The notes beneath the pieces are model-generated. The model was not told where the DNA came from. It made no database searches and worked only from the letters and a program-made list of their open reading frames with translations. From SG8-41 sp963699525 (GTDB lineage: Bacteria > Pseudomonadota > Gammaproteobacteria > Burkholderiales > SG8-41): a DNA stretch of 64,000 bases. The stretch spans positions 241,121 through 305,120 of the forward strand of contig CAVOUI010000007.1 in assembly GCA_963699525.1 (NCBI GenBank), read 5' to 3'. Positions 52,508 through 61,746 of this stretch are shown in pieces (the first letter of the stretch is position 1; every line of letters begins with the position of its first letter). Position numbers and translations under genes: made by a program.

Positions 52508-53947
52508 TCATTGACGCGCCGTCGCGCGGCGCACCGTCATTTTCATGCCGTAGCGGGGATACATCGTGGTTCCCGGCGCCGGCTCGATTCTCTGACCCGG
52601 CACGAGGTCGAGCACGTAGCGCTGCGCAATCTGGGCGACGATCATCTTGAGCTCGATCATCGCCTGCACGCTGCCGATGCAGTTCCGGTGACCGGCTGCG
52701 AACGGAATGAAGGCAAACCGCGATCGGGCCTCGCATTGCGCGGGGGCGAAGCGCTCGGGGTCGAACCGTTCCGGATCCGGCCAGTATTTCGGCAGCCGGT
52801 GCGTCGCGTAAAGCGAGATGTAGGCCGACGTGCCGGCGGGCACCCGACAGCCGCCGACCGTGTTGTCGACGAGCGCCACCCGGGAAATGGCGTGAATCGG
52901 CGAATATACGCGCAGCGATTCCTGCACGACCTGCTCCGTATACTCGAGCTTCTCGAGGTCCTCGTGCGCCGGCACGCGCCCACGCAGCACTGACTCGACT
53001 TCCCGCAGGATGCGCTCCCGGACATCGGGGTGCCGGGCAAGAAAATAATGAGTCCAGCACAGGGCGGTCGCGGAGGTCTCGTGGCCCGCGAAGAACAGCG
53101 TGAACAGCTGGTCGCGCAACTCCCGGTCGGTGAACGGCCGGCCGTCGCGGTGCCCCGCTTTCGTGAGCAAGGACAGGACGCCGCAGTTCTCGAACTGCGT
53201 CCCGCGGTGCTCCGCCAGGTAGCCGAAAAAGCACTCGTCCAGCTCCGCGAGGGTCTCATGGAAGCGGTTCAGCCGCGTCCTGGACTTGGGTTTCAACAGG
53301 TCCAGCACTCCGCGCGGCGCCACCGGCCAGAAGCTCTTGACCGCGGCAGCAGTGTCGCAGAACCGCTCGGCGATGCCCGCGAAGCCGGGCCCCATGCTGT
53401 AATAGCCGGCGAGCAGCTGAGCGAGACGGGCGAATTCGGGATCGACATCGATGGCCGTGCCGCGGTCGGCCACGGATTCCCAGCGATCGAGGTACTGCCG
53501 CGTGACCTCCGACATCCAGCCCAACTGGGCCGCGATGTATCCCGCGTTGAACGCCGGCTGGGTGATCTGGCGCTGGTGACGCCACTCCTCGCCCTCGCTC
53601 AGGAGCAGCCCCTGCCCCACCAGACGCTGCACATGGTGATAGCGGATGTTCTTCCGGTAGCGCTGCCGGTGCGTGACGAATAACTCGCGCAGCATCTCGG
53701 GATCGGAGATGAGGTAGAAATGCCCCCTCTGCAACCGGACGCGCGCGATGCCGCCGTACTCCTGGGCCACCTTTGCCAGGAAGGCCATCGGGTTGCGCAG
53801 GAACGGCAGCAGACAGCCGATGAAGGGAAGGCCCCGTGGGCCCGGCGGAGACCCTGGCGCGGTTTCGGGCACGGCTGACGCGTTCGTCGAAGTGCGAGGG
53901 GAACGGGAAAAGAATCTGAGCTTCAATCGCCGCGCAGCGTAACCCAA
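52508..53947 (-). CDS. Cytochrome P450
   Basis: Haem-thiolate monooxygenase, 479 residues. The proline-rich start SPPGPRGLPFIGCLLPFL leads into the fold; the I-helix oxygen-binding motif is FFAGHETSATALC, the K-helix ExxR is VVQESLRVYSPIH, and the haem-binding Cys lies in FAAGHRNCIGS. The overall look is CYP4/CYP102-like, with no reductase domain fused and no ferredoxin gene adjacent. The start is uncertain: only TTG 53947 is available in frame, while an ATG at 54038 lies in another frame. The N-terminus has no strong membrane anchor. Confidence 0.91.
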   Translation of the reverse strand: MGYAARRLKLRFFSRSPRTSTNASAVPETAPGSPPGPRGLPFIGCLLPFLRNPMAFLAKVAQEYGGIARVRLQRGHFYLISDPEMLRELFVTHRQRYRKNIRYHHVQRLVGQGLLLSEGEEWRHQRQITQPAFNAGYIAAQLGWMSEVTRQYLDRWESVADRGTAIDVDPEFARLAQLLAGYYSMGPGFAGIAERFCDTAAAVKSFWPVAPRGVLDLLKPKSRTRLNRFHETLAELDECFFGYLAEHRGTQFENCGVLSLLTKAGHRDGRPFTDRELRDQLFTLFFAGHETSATALCWTHYFLARHPDVRERILREVESVLRGRVPAHEDLEKLEYTEQVVQESLRVYSPIHAISRVALVDNTVGGCRVPAGTSAYISLYATHRLPKYWPDPERFDPERFAPAQCEARSRFAFIPFAAGHRNCIGSVQAMIELKMIVAQIAQRYVLDLVPGQRIEPAPGTTMYPRYGMKMTVRRATARQ

Positions 53948-54185
53948 TCGCCAGAACGCAGCAAGGCCGCGCCCGTCCGCTTTCGGCGCCCGTCGCGTTC
54001 GTATCTCGTCTGCCTGCCGCCACGTTCTTCAGCGTCATCGCGCGCGATCCGTGAACTTGATCACCCCCTCCATCGTCACGCCTCTCCCAGCGCGCGCATC
54101 CACCAGCCTATCCGGCCCATCCGTCACACAATCGTCACCCGCCTGAAACACAACTGACTTGTTCCGCTGAGACAATCCGTTGCGC

Positions 54186-55070
54186 ATGAATGCTGCGATT
54201 TCACCTGAGGCTGCGATCATCCCGTCGAACCCGGATCTCCCGACCCGCGATCCGGAGGACGAAGGGCGGCCCACGCTCTGGTTCCGCACCATCTTTATTT
54301 CCGACGTGCATCTGGGTACCCCCGGTTGCCAGGCGGCCCACCTGCTCGATTTCCTCCGCCATACCGAGAGCCAGGAGCTCTACCTGGTGGGCGACATCAT
54401 CGACGGCTGGCAGCTCAAGCGCCGCTGGTTCTGGCACCAGACCCACAACGACGTCGTCCAGAAGGTGCTGCGCAAGGCGCGCAAGGGCACGCGCGTCACC
54501 TACATCGCGGGCAACCACGACGAGGCGATGCGCCAGTTCCTCGGGCTCGCATTCGGCGGCATTGAAATCCGGGACGAGGCCGAGCACGTCACCGCCGACG
54601 GGCGGCGCATGCTGATCACCCATGGCGACCTGTTCGACGCGGTCGTTAAGGGCGCCAAGTGGCTCGCCCACGTCGGGGACGCGCTCTACATCTTTTCGCT
54701 CAAGCTCAACCGCTGGTTCAATCACGCACGCGCGCGGCTCGGCCTGCCGTACTGGTCCCTTGCGCAGTTCCTGAAACACCGCGTCAAGAACGCGGTCGGC
54801 TTCATCACCCATTTCGAGGAGGCGCTCGCGCACGAGGCGCGGCGCCGCGGATTCGACGGGGTGATCTGCGGCCACATCCACAAGGCCGAAATCCGCACTA
54901 TCGGCGGCATCCACTACTGCAACGACGGCGACTGGGTCGAGAGCCTCACGGCGCTGGTCGAGCTCGAGAGCGGGGAGTTGCGGATCATCGACTGGAAGGC
55001 GATCGAGTCGCTGCAGCGCGGCGCCTTCGCCACCGAAGGAACGAGCCTTGCGCATACTGCTCATCACTGA
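54186..55070 (+). CDS. UDP-2,3-diacylglucosamine diphosphatase-like metallophosphatase
   Basis: Calcineurin-like phosphoesterase, 294 residues. All five metal motifs are present: IFISDVHLG, VGDIIDGWQ, IAGNHDEAM, ITHGDLFD and CGHIHKAEI. This group resembles LpxH, which makes lipid X in lipid A synthesis, but is a separate branch often paired with a glycosyltransferase, as here. The ATG at 54186 is preferred to TTG 54180. The stop lies 20 bases inside the next gene, so the products are coupled. Confidence 0.88.
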   Translation: MNAAISPEAAIIPSNPDLPTRDPEDEGRPTLWFRTIFISDVHLGTPGCQAAHLLDFLRHTESQELYLVGDIIDGWQLKRRWFWHQTHNDVVQKVLRKARKGTRVTYIAGNHDEAMRQFLGLAFGGIEIRDEAEHVTADGRRMLITHGDLFDAVVKGAKWLAHVGDALYIFSLKLNRWFNHARARLGLPYWSLAQFLKHRVKNAVGFITHFEEALAHEARRRGFDGVICGHIHKAEIRTIGGIHYCNDGDWVESLTALVELESGELRIIDWKAIESLQRGAFATEGTSLAHTAHH

Positions 55071-56076
55071 CGCCTGGTCGCCGCAGGTCAATGGCGTCGT
55101 GGTGACCCTGGTCAATACCGTCAGGTGGCTCGAGCGCTGGGGGCACGAGGTGCGCGTGATTTCGCCCGAAGGCTTCGTCACGCTGCCCATGCCGACTTAT
55201 CCCGAGATCCCGCTCGCGCTCATGCCGGGTCGCGAGGTCGCGAAGCGCCTGCGCGAGTTCCAGCCGGACGCGGTGCACATCGCGACCGAGGGGCCGCTGG
55301 GCGGGGCCGCGCGCGCGTACTGCGTCAGGAACGGCCTCGCATTCACCACGGCCTACCACACCTGCTTTCCCGAATACGTGAAGCCGCGCTTTGGCGTGCC
55401 GCTCGCGTGGACCTACGCCTGGATGCGGCGCTTCCATGCGCCCTCGTCCTCGGTGATGGTCGCTACAGCCGCGATTCGCGTGCTGCTCGAGGCACGCGGC
55501 TTCCGCAACCTGTCCGACTGGTCACGCGGGGTCGATACCGAGCTCTTCCACCCGCGTGATCGCCGCCCGGGTGACCTTCCCCGCCCGCTGTTCCTCAACG
55601 TGGGCCGCGTCGCGGTCGAAAAGAACCTGCCCGCGTTCCTCGGGCTCGACCTGCCGGGCACGAAGCTCGTCGTCGGCGACGGGCCGCAACGCAGGGAGCT
55701 CGAGAAGCGCTTTCCGGACGCCGTGTTCGTCGGGACGAAGACCGGCGCGGAGCTGGCGTCCTATTTCCGGAGCGCCGACGTGTTCGTGTTCCCGAGCCGC
55801 ACCGACACGTTCGGCCTCGTGCTGGTCGAGGCCATGGCGTGCGGCACGCCGGTCGCCGCCTTCCCGGTGCGCGGCCCGATCGACGTGGTCAAGGACCCGG
55901 AGGCCGGCGTGCTCGACGAAGACCTCGGGGCCGCGGCGCAGGCAGCTCTGGAACTCGATCGCGGCAGGGTCCGGCGTTACGCCGAGCAATTCTCCTGGGA
56001 GTACTGCTCGCGGCAGTTCCTCGCGAACCTGGTCCCGGCACGCCGCAGGGAGGCAGCCCTTGCGGGAGCGGCTTGA
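55048..56076 (+). CDS. GT4-family glycosyltransferase (GDP-mannose-type)
   Basis: Retaining GT-B glycosyltransferase, 342 residues, of the MgtA/PimB-like group. RILLITDAWSPQVNGVVVTL opens the acceptor domain; FLNVGRVAVEKNLPAFL and the Glu-rich DVFVFPSRTDTFGLVLVEAM are the donor-site motifs. It starts at TTG 55048, within the phosphatase gene, and its stop lies inside dgkA. It probably transfers mannose or a similar sugar to a lipid; the operon combines lipid-A-like phosphatase, glycosyltransferase and diacylglycerol kinase. Confidence 0.9.
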   Translation: MRILLITDAWSPQVNGVVVTLVNTVRWLERWGHEVRVISPEGFVTLPMPTYPEIPLALMPGREVAKRLREFQPDAVHIATEGPLGGAARAYCVRNGLAFTTAYHTCFPEYVKPRFGVPLAWTYAWMRRFHAPSSSVMVATAAIRVLLEARGFRNLSDWSRGVDTELFHPRDRRPGDLPRPLFLNVGRVAVEKNLPAFLGLDLPGTKLVVGDGPQRRELEKRFPDAVFVGTKTGAELASYFRSADVFVFPSRTDTFGLVLVEAMACGTPVAAFPVRGPIDVVKDPEAGVLDEDLGAAAQAALELDRGRVRRYAEQFSWEYCSRQFLANLVPARRREAALAGAA

Positions 56077-56500
56077 CGCCACGCCGTCATCGAGTGCTCC
56101 TCCGCATCCCCCGGAGGAGAATCCGTTCAAGGGCAAGACCGGCATGGTCCGGATCGTCCACGCCTTCTTCAATTCATGCGCCGGACTTGCGGACGCGTGG
56201 CGGCACGAGAGCGCGTTCCGTCAGGAAACGCTGCTTGCCGCGATCCTCGTGCCGGTGGCGTTCTGGGTTCCCGTTAGCCACGGCGAGAAGGCGCTGCTGA
56301 TCGCCACGGTGCTGCTCGTCATGGTCGTGGAGCTGCTCAACACCGGCGTCGAGGTCGCGATCGATCGCATCTCCTTCGAGAAGAACTCGCTCTCGAAGCG
56401 CGCCAAGGACATCGGCAGCGCGGCGGTATTCGTCTCGCTCGTGCTGCTGGTGGTGGTTTGGGTGCTGATTGCGGGCCCTCACGTCGTTCCCGCAGGGTGA
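56060..56500 (+). CDS. dgkA: Diacylglycerol kinase (prokaryotic, DgkA)
   Basis: Small inner-membrane kinase that recycles diacylglycerol to phosphatidic acid. The signature is VVELLNTGVEVAIDRIS with the catalytic Glu, followed by KRAKDIGSAAVFVSL; three membrane helices are visible. I prefer TTG 56060, since AGGGAGG lies 7 bases upstream and NPFKGKTG before the Met is typical of the family; ATG 56144 would remove that. It overlaps the glycosyltransferase by 17 bases. Confidence 0.9.
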   Translation: MRERLDATPSSSAPPHPPEENPFKGKTGMVRIVHAFFNSCAGLADAWRHESAFRQETLLAAILVPVAFWVPVSHGEKALLIATVLLVMVVELLNTGVEVAIDRISFEKNSLSKRAKDIGSAAVFVSLVLLVVVWVLIAGPHVVPAG

Positions 56501-56505
56501 CGCTA

Positions 56506-57561
56506 TCAGACCGCGGCAGCGACGGCGTCGCCCATCCCGGTGGTGCTTGCTCGTCCGCCCAGGTCGGCGGTGAGGTGCCTGGCCTCCGCAATGACCCGTT
56601 CCATCGCGGCGTCGATGAGCTTCGCCGCTTGCGTCGCCTGCGGTTCGCCGCGTTTGCGACCCAGCCACTCGAGCAGCATTTTTCCGGACATGATCAGGGC
56701 GTAGGGGTTCGCGACGTTCTTCCCGGCGATGTCCGGCGCCGAGCCGTGCGTCGCCTGCGACATCGCGAGGCGCTCGCCCACGCAAAGCCCCGGCGCGAGC
56801 CCGAGCCCGCCCACGACGCCCGCGCCCTCGTCGGTCAGGATATCCCCGAACTGGTTGGTGGTGACCACCACGTCGAACTGCTGGGGGTTCATGACCAGCT
56901 TCATCGCGAAGCCGTCCACCAGCACCTCGTCGTATTTCACGTCCGGGTATTCCTTCGCGAGCCTTCTGCACTCTTCGGCGAACATGCCGCAGGCAAGCCG
57001 GTAGACCGGCTCCTTGTGCACCGCGGTCACCTTCCGGCGCGCGCGCGTGCGGGCGATCTCGAACGCCTCCTGCGCGACGCGCCTCGAGCCCTTGCGGGTG
57101 ATGACCCGCGAGGCGATGGTGATCTCGTCGCTCGGACGGAACTCTCCGGCGCCCGCGACGACGGTGTCCGAGGACTGCATGCCTTCCGTCACCTCGCGCA
57201 GGAACACGATATCCACGTTCTTGTGAACGGACGGGATGTTGGGATACGACTTGACCGGCTTGATGCTGGCGTAGAGATCCAGGCGCTTGCGCAGCGGCGG
57301 CATGATCCATGTCGGGTCATTGCGCGGGTAAGCAGCGTGCCCGATCGGCCCGCACAGGAAGCCGTCCGACCCCTCGAGCGCCGCAACCGTGCTCGCGGGC
57401 ATGGTGTGCCCGTGCAGCTCATGCCCGCGCTTGCCGATGGGAAGCTCCTGCCACTGGATTTCCAGCCCGGTCCTCGCCGCCGCCGCCTTCATGACCTTGA
57501 CGGCCTCCGGAACCACCTCCAGGCCGATGTCGTCGCCCAGCAGGATGCCGATCTTCAGCAC
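56506..57561 (-). CDS. Isopropylmalate/isocitrate dehydrogenase-like protein, copy 1
   Basis: A beta-decarboxylating dehydrogenase-fold protein, 351 residues. The family opening is GILLGDDIGLEVVPEAVKVM (normal enzymes have GDGIGPE), the substrate loop reads LREVTEGM where isocitrate-type enzymes have RENTEG, and AVHKEPVYR and NQFGDILTDEGAG carry the Lys and metal Asp. It is therefore a divergent branch of unassigned substrate (tartrate- or isopropylmalate-like). It has the same length as 60522-61577 and is very similar. Last gene of the minus-strand unit. Confidence 0.85.
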   Translation of the reverse strand: MLKIGILLGDDIGLEVVPEAVKVMKAAAARTGLEIQWQELPIGKRGHELHGHTMPASTVAALEGSDGFLCGPIGHAAYPRNDPTWIMPPLRKRLDLYASIKPVKSYPNIPSVHKNVDIVFLREVTEGMQSSDTVVAGAGEFRPSDEITIASRVITRKGSRRVAQEAFEIARTRARRKVTAVHKEPVYRLACGMFAEECRRLAKEYPDVKYDEVLVDGFAMKLVMNPQQFDVVVTTNQFGDILTDEGAGVVGGLGLAPGLCVGERLAMSQATHGSAPDIAGKNVANPYALIMSGKMLLEWLGRKRGEPQATQAAKLIDAAMERVIAEARHLTADLGGRASTTGMGDAVAAAV

Positions 57562-57594
57562 TTGAACCTTTCGACAGAGTAACGCGGCATGGCG

Positions 57595-59379
57595 CTAGTC
57601 GCGGGCAATTATCGCAGGACGCGGTGAGTACGCGATCGCCGCGCTCAGCTTGCCGGCGGCCACGCATTCCGGGTTCGCGGCGCCGGATACCAAGAACCAC
57701 TCCTGATCGTTCGCAGACCCCAGCGCAACCGACGACGCGCCGGCAAAGCAGCGATCGCGCGCGCGCGCCGGCACGAGCAACGCCCGCCCCGGCTTGGCCA
57801 TCAGCCACGCCGCCGCATCCGCGGCCTCCGCGTCCGCCTCGCGCCAGCGGGCGTGACCGAAATTCACGATCGGGCGCGTCAGGTACAGCAGGAACTGCTC
57901 CTTGTAGGCGGCGAACCCCAGTTCCTCGAAGCCGCGCGCGGCGGCTTCCGCCTTGCGTACCAGGTGAGCGCCCGATCGCACGTCGTTCATGGCCGGATTC
58001 ACGACCAGCCCGACCACCACCAGGATTGCGGCAAAGGATCCCGTGTAGGCCAGGACCGCGCGCCGCACGCGAAAGAACGCGCACGCCGTCAGCGCGCCAA
58101 TCGCCATGGCCGCGAGCGGCCAGAGCGGGTCGAACCCGAATTTCACCAGGAATTGCACCCGGCGGCTTGGAACCCCAAGCAGATAGAGCATCGCCCCGAA
58201 GGCAACGGCCACCCAGGTCCAAGCGAGGGCTGCGAATAGTCGCCTCGTCCCGGTGCGGTTAAACAGCTCGGTCAGCCAGGGCGCGGCCGCCAGCGCCAGG
58301 GCGGGCACCGCGGGAAGAATATAGACGCTGCGCTTGGCGGGGCTTGCGCTAAAAAACAGGACGACGCAAATCGCCCACAGGAGCGGCAGCGCTACGCGCA
58401 AATCCCGTGCGCGCCAGGCGCTGCGCCAGCGTGGAGCGAGCCACGGCACGATGGCGGACAGCGGCAGCCACAGGAGCGGCGCCATGGCAACGAAGAACCA
58501 GAACGGGTTGTAGTGATGCCAGGGATCGACGTAGCGATCGATCGTTTGGCGAAAGAGGATCTCGTTGCGGTACGCAATCAGGTCGGGCGTTTGTGCGGCA
58601 GACAGCATCGGCGCGAGCCACACTCCGATCGCTGCCGCAAACGCCACGATGCCCCAGCTCCAACGCCAGTCCCAGCGCCAGCGCGACGCTGCGGCTGCCC
58701 CGGTTTCGGAAACGGCGCTCCAGCCGGCCAAGCGAAGCAGCGCGTAGAGGGGCAGAATCAGCAATGCCAGGAACCCGACGCCCTTGGTGATCACGCCGAA
58801 TCCCGCGGCCGCGCAGCCGAGCACGTACCAGTCCCAGCGGGGGCCGAGAAGCAGATGCCGCAGCAGTCCGTACAGCGAGAGCGTGATCCAGAAGCACAAT
58901 ACCCCGTCGATCTGGGCCACGTGGCCCTGCCAGGCAAACTGGAACGTGATCAGGAGCAGCCAGCCCGCGGCGAATGCCGTCTCGCGATTCCAGAGCCGGC
59001 GCGAGAGATCGTAGACGAGCGCCACGGTCCCCAGCGCCGCACACAGCGAAGGCAGCAGGAATGCCAGCCGCAGCGAGCCGGTGAGCTGATAGAACGACGC
59101 GATCAGCCAGAAGAACAGCGGCGGCTTGTCCGCGTAGAGATCGCCCCCGACCCGCGGAAACAGCCACAGGCCGGTGTGGACCATGTCGCGCGCAATGAGG
59201 GCAAAGCGCGGCTCGTCGGCCGGCCACGGATCGCGCAGGCCGATACCAACGCCCAGCAGCAGGAGGCCGAGCGCGCCGAGCCACAGCAGATCGAGCCGCA
59301 CCTGCCGCGAGCCCGTTTCCCCGACGCGCCAGAACCGCTCCGGCGCCGGGCCGGCTGACTGCTGCGGCTGTGCGCTCAA
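57595..59379 (-). CDS. ArnT-like lipid-linked sugar transferase (GT83/GT39 type)
   Basis: Integral membrane glycosyltransferase, 594 residues with about 11 helices and a periplasmic C-terminal domain. The first loop GIGLRDPWPADEPRFALIAR has the conserved Asp and DEPR of the ArnT/PMT group, and VGGDLYADKPPLFFWLIASF is a second family string. Members move a sugar from undecaprenyl phosphate to lipid A or another acceptor. It is downstream of a LAB-N protein and a GT2 that could make the lipid-linked sugar. Sugar unknown. Confidence 0.88.
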   Translation of the reverse strand: MSAQPQQSAGPAPERFWRVGETGSRQVRLDLLWLGALGLLLLGVGIGLRDPWPADEPRFALIARDMVHTGLWLFPRVGGDLYADKPPLFFWLIASFYQLTGSLRLAFLLPSLCAALGTVALVYDLSRRLWNRETAFAAGWLLLITFQFAWQGHVAQIDGVLCFWITLSLYGLLRHLLLGPRWDWYVLGCAAAGFGVITKGVGFLALLILPLYALLRLAGWSAVSETGAAAASRWRWDWRWSWGIVAFAAAIGVWLAPMLSAAQTPDLIAYRNEILFRQTIDRYVDPWHHYNPFWFFVAMAPLLWLPLSAIVPWLAPRWRSAWRARDLRVALPLLWAICVVLFFSASPAKRSVYILPAVPALALAAAPWLTELFNRTGTRRLFAALAWTWVAVAFGAMLYLLGVPSRRVQFLVKFGFDPLWPLAAMAIGALTACAFFRVRRAVLAYTGSFAAILVVVGLVVNPAMNDVRSGAHLVRKAEAAARGFEELGFAAYKEQFLLYLTRPIVNFGHARWREADAEAADAAAWLMAKPGRALLVPARARDRCFAGASSVALGSANDQEWFLVSGAANPECVAAGKLSAAIAYSPRPAIIARD

Positions 59380-59428
59380 AATGGACTTCCGGGACGGCAG
59401 CGCGGCCGCGCTGGTGTTGCTCCCGCGA

Positions 59429-59737
59429 TCATGCGCCTCCCTGCACCCCCTGCCCGCGCGTATGGAGGCGCAAGTTGTAGAGCGCGATGAAAAGCGGAAA
59501 CAGGTTCGACAGGATGCCCACGGAGTCGTTTTTGCCGAATATGAAGTAGGCCAGCAGGAGCACGCTCCCGGAAGCGCTCATGTACCAGAAGAGCCCCGGA
59601 AACACAGGTTTGCCGTGGTGGTGCGAGGCCCACAACTGAACCAGCCAGCGCCCGGCGAACAGCAATACGCCAATATAGCCGATCAGTTTCCAGGGGGTAA
59701 TAACGATGCCAAACGCAGAGAGCAGAACGGTATTCAA
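59429..59737 (-). CDS. LAB-N domain small membrane protein
   Basis: A 102-residue protein of the lipid-A-disaccharide-synthase N-terminal (LAB-N) family: three helices, with GYIGVLLFAGRWLVQLWASH, FWYMSASGSVLLLAYFIFG and LFPLFIALYNLRL. Start TTG 59737, with GAGGA 8 bases upstream. Such proteins sit between dolichol-phosphate-mannose-synthase-like GT2 and ArnT-like genes and are thought to help move lipid-linked sugars; that role is inferred. Order and spacing here match. Confidence 0.86.
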   Translation of the reverse strand: MNTVLLSAFGIVITPWKLIGYIGVLLFAGRWLVQLWASHHHGKPVFPGLFWYMSASGSVLLLAYFIFGKNDSVGILSNLFPLFIALYNLRLHTRGQGVQGGA

Positions 59738-59770
59738 TTTGGAATCCTCAAGGTTTGCCGCGAATCGAAG

Positions 59771-60487
59771 CTACTCCTCGCGCACGCCGCTGCGCGGTGG
59801 CTTGCGGCGAATCAGCCACATGACTCCGAACAGATCCACGATCCCCACCCACAAGCGGTTGTGCAGCCCGTACTTGGACACGCCGCGCTGCCGCGGGCGA
59901 TGCGACACGGGCACTGAAACCATCTTCGCGCCCGCGCGCTGAAACAGCGCGGGCAGAAAGCGGTGCATGTGATCGAAACGCGGCAGATCAAGGAACGTAT
60001 CCCGGTGAAACACCTTGATGCCGCAGCCCGTGTCCGGCGTGTGGTCGCCCAGCAGCCAGCCACGCACGCCGTTGGCGATGCGCGAGGACAGGCGCCGCAG
60101 CCAGGTGTCGCGCCGCGTCGTGCGATTGCCGTTGACCAGCCGCAGCTCGCTGTCCTGCTGCCGCGCGGCGAGGAGCTTTGGAATGTCGGCCGGATCGTTC
60201 TGGCCGTCGCCGTCGAGCGTAGCGATCCACTCGGCGCGCGCCGCACGCACGCCGGTGCAGATGGCCGCGCTCTGGCCGCTGCGGTGCTCGTGGCGAATGA
60301 CGCGAAGCCCCCCGATGCCACCCGCGCGCGCGGCCTGCAGGGCCGCGGCGGTGCCGTCGGTGCTGCCGTCGTCGACGAAGATCATCTCGCTGGGCTGGTA
60401 AGCAGCGAGCACGGCATGGATCTCCCGGGCAAGCGGCACCACGTTCTCCGCTTCATTGCAGACCGGAACGACGACGGATAATTGCAT
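59771..60487 (-). CDS. GT2 family polyprenyl-phosphate glycosyltransferase
   Basis: A DPM1/ArnC-like glycosyltransferase, 238 residues. It opens MQLSVVVPVCNEAENVVPLA and contains EMIFVDDGSTDGTAAAL, IATLDGDGQNDPADI and the acceptor-side FLPALFQRAGAKMVSVPVSH with RQRGVSKYG. There are no C-terminal membrane helices, so it is the DPM1-like soluble or peripheral form. It would make the undecaprenyl-phosphate sugar used by the ArnT-like enzyme two genes on. Confidence 0.9.
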   Translation of the reverse strand: MQLSVVVPVCNEAENVVPLAREIHAVLAAYQPSEMIFVDDGSTDGTAAALQAARAGGIGGLRVIRHEHRSGQSAAICTGVRAARAEWIATLDGDGQNDPADIPKLLAARQQDSELRLVNGNRTTRRDTWLRRLSSRIANGVRGWLLGDHTPDTGCGIKVFHRDTFLDLPRFDHMHRFLPALFQRAGAKMVSVPVSHRPRQRGVSKYGLHNRLWVGIVDLFGVMWLIRRKPPRSGVREE

Positions 60488-60521
60488 GAAAAAAAGTTGG
60501 AACTTGGCTACAGTGTGCCGA

Positions 60522-61577
60522 TTAGACCGCCGAGGCGATGGCGGTTCCCATTTCGACGGTGCCGGCCTTGCCGCCGAGATCCGCGGTGAGATGCCGAGCC
60601 TCCGCGATCACCTTGTCCATCGCGGCGTCGATAAGCTTCGCCGCCTGCGTCGCCTTCGACTCATTGCGCTTCCGGCCGAGCCACTCGATCAGCATCTTCC
60701 CCGACATGATCATGGCGTAGGGATTGGCGATGTTGCGGCCCGCGATGTCGGGAGCGGAGCCGTGCGTCGCCTGCGCCATCGCCTGCCTCTCCCCGGCGCA
60801 CAGGCCCGGCGCGAGCCCCAACCCGCCGACCAGCCCCGCGCCCTCGTCGGTGATCATGTCGCCGAACTGGTTGGAGGTGACCACGACGTCGTACTGCTGC
60901 GGGTTCATCACCAGCTTCATGCACATCGTGTCGACCATGGTTTCCTCGAACGTCACGTCGGGAAACTCCTTCGCCACCTTGCGCGCCTCCTCGGCGAACA
61001 TGCCGCAGCAGATACGGTAGACCGGCTCCTTGTGTACGGCGTTCACCTTCTTCCGCGTGCGCGTGCGCGCGATCTCGAACGCTTCCCGCACCACGCGGTT
61101 TGCCCCCTTGCGCGTGATGACCCGCATGCCGATGGAAATCTCGTCGTTCGGCCGGAACTCGCCGCTTCCCGCGACGACGACTGAGGACGACATCAAGCCC
61201 TCGTTCACTTCGCGCAGGAACACGATGTCCACGTTTTTGTGGACGGATGCGACATTGGGATACGACTTGACCGGCTTGATGCTGGCGAAGAGCTGGAAGC
61301 GCTTCCGCACCGGCGGCATCACCCAGGTGGGGTCGTTGCGCGGGTAGGCGCTGTGCCCGATCGGCCCCATGATCCAGCCGTCGCAGTGCTCGAGCGCCTG
61401 CGCCGTCACGGGCGGCAGCGTGTTGCCGTGCAGCTCGTGGCCGCGCTTGCCGATGGGCAGGGCTTGCCACACTATTTCCAGCCCGGTCTTCGCCGCGGCC
61501 GCCTTGATCACCTTTACGGCCTCGGGCACCACTTCGAGCCCGATGTCGTCGCCCGGGAGAATTCCGATCTTCAGCAT
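60522..61577 (-). CDS. Isopropylmalate/isocitrate dehydrogenase-like protein, copy 2
   Basis: Paralog of 56506-57561 with the same 351-residue length. It has the same deviations: GDDIGLEVVPEAVKVIKAAA, LREVNEGL, VHKEPVYRICC and NQFGDMITDEGAG. In the first 68 residues I count 14 differences between the copies. I chose ATG 61577, which matches the paralog's start; the frame is open to 61628. First gene of a five-gene minus-strand unit ending with the other copy. Confidence 0.85.
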   Translation of the reverse strand: MLKIGILPGDDIGLEVVPEAVKVIKAAAAKTGLEIVWQALPIGKRGHELHGNTLPPVTAQALEHCDGWIMGPIGHSAYPRNDPTWVMPPVRKRFQLFASIKPVKSYPNVASVHKNVDIVFLREVNEGLMSSSVVVAGSGEFRPNDEISIGMRVITRKGANRVVREAFEIARTRTRKKVNAVHKEPVYRICCGMFAEEARKVAKEFPDVTFEETMVDTMCMKLVMNPQQYDVVVTSNQFGDMITDEGAGLVGGLGLAPGLCAGERQAMAQATHGSAPDIAGRNIANPYAMIMSGKMLIEWLGRKRNESKATQAAKLIDAAMDKVIAEARHLTADLGGKAGTVEMGTAIASAV

Positions 61578-61746
61578 GCTCGCCGCACCGACACGTCGTG
61601 AATGAGGGTTGATGATGGATGACCCCAAGCAGCAAGGATGCGGTATTCTTGATCCATGTCAAGTCAGGCAACCGGGCTCCCGCTCACTCTGCTGAGCAAG
61701 GGAATGGGGGGAGCCGATACACAATTTTGTGCGAAAGGGAATCGAC

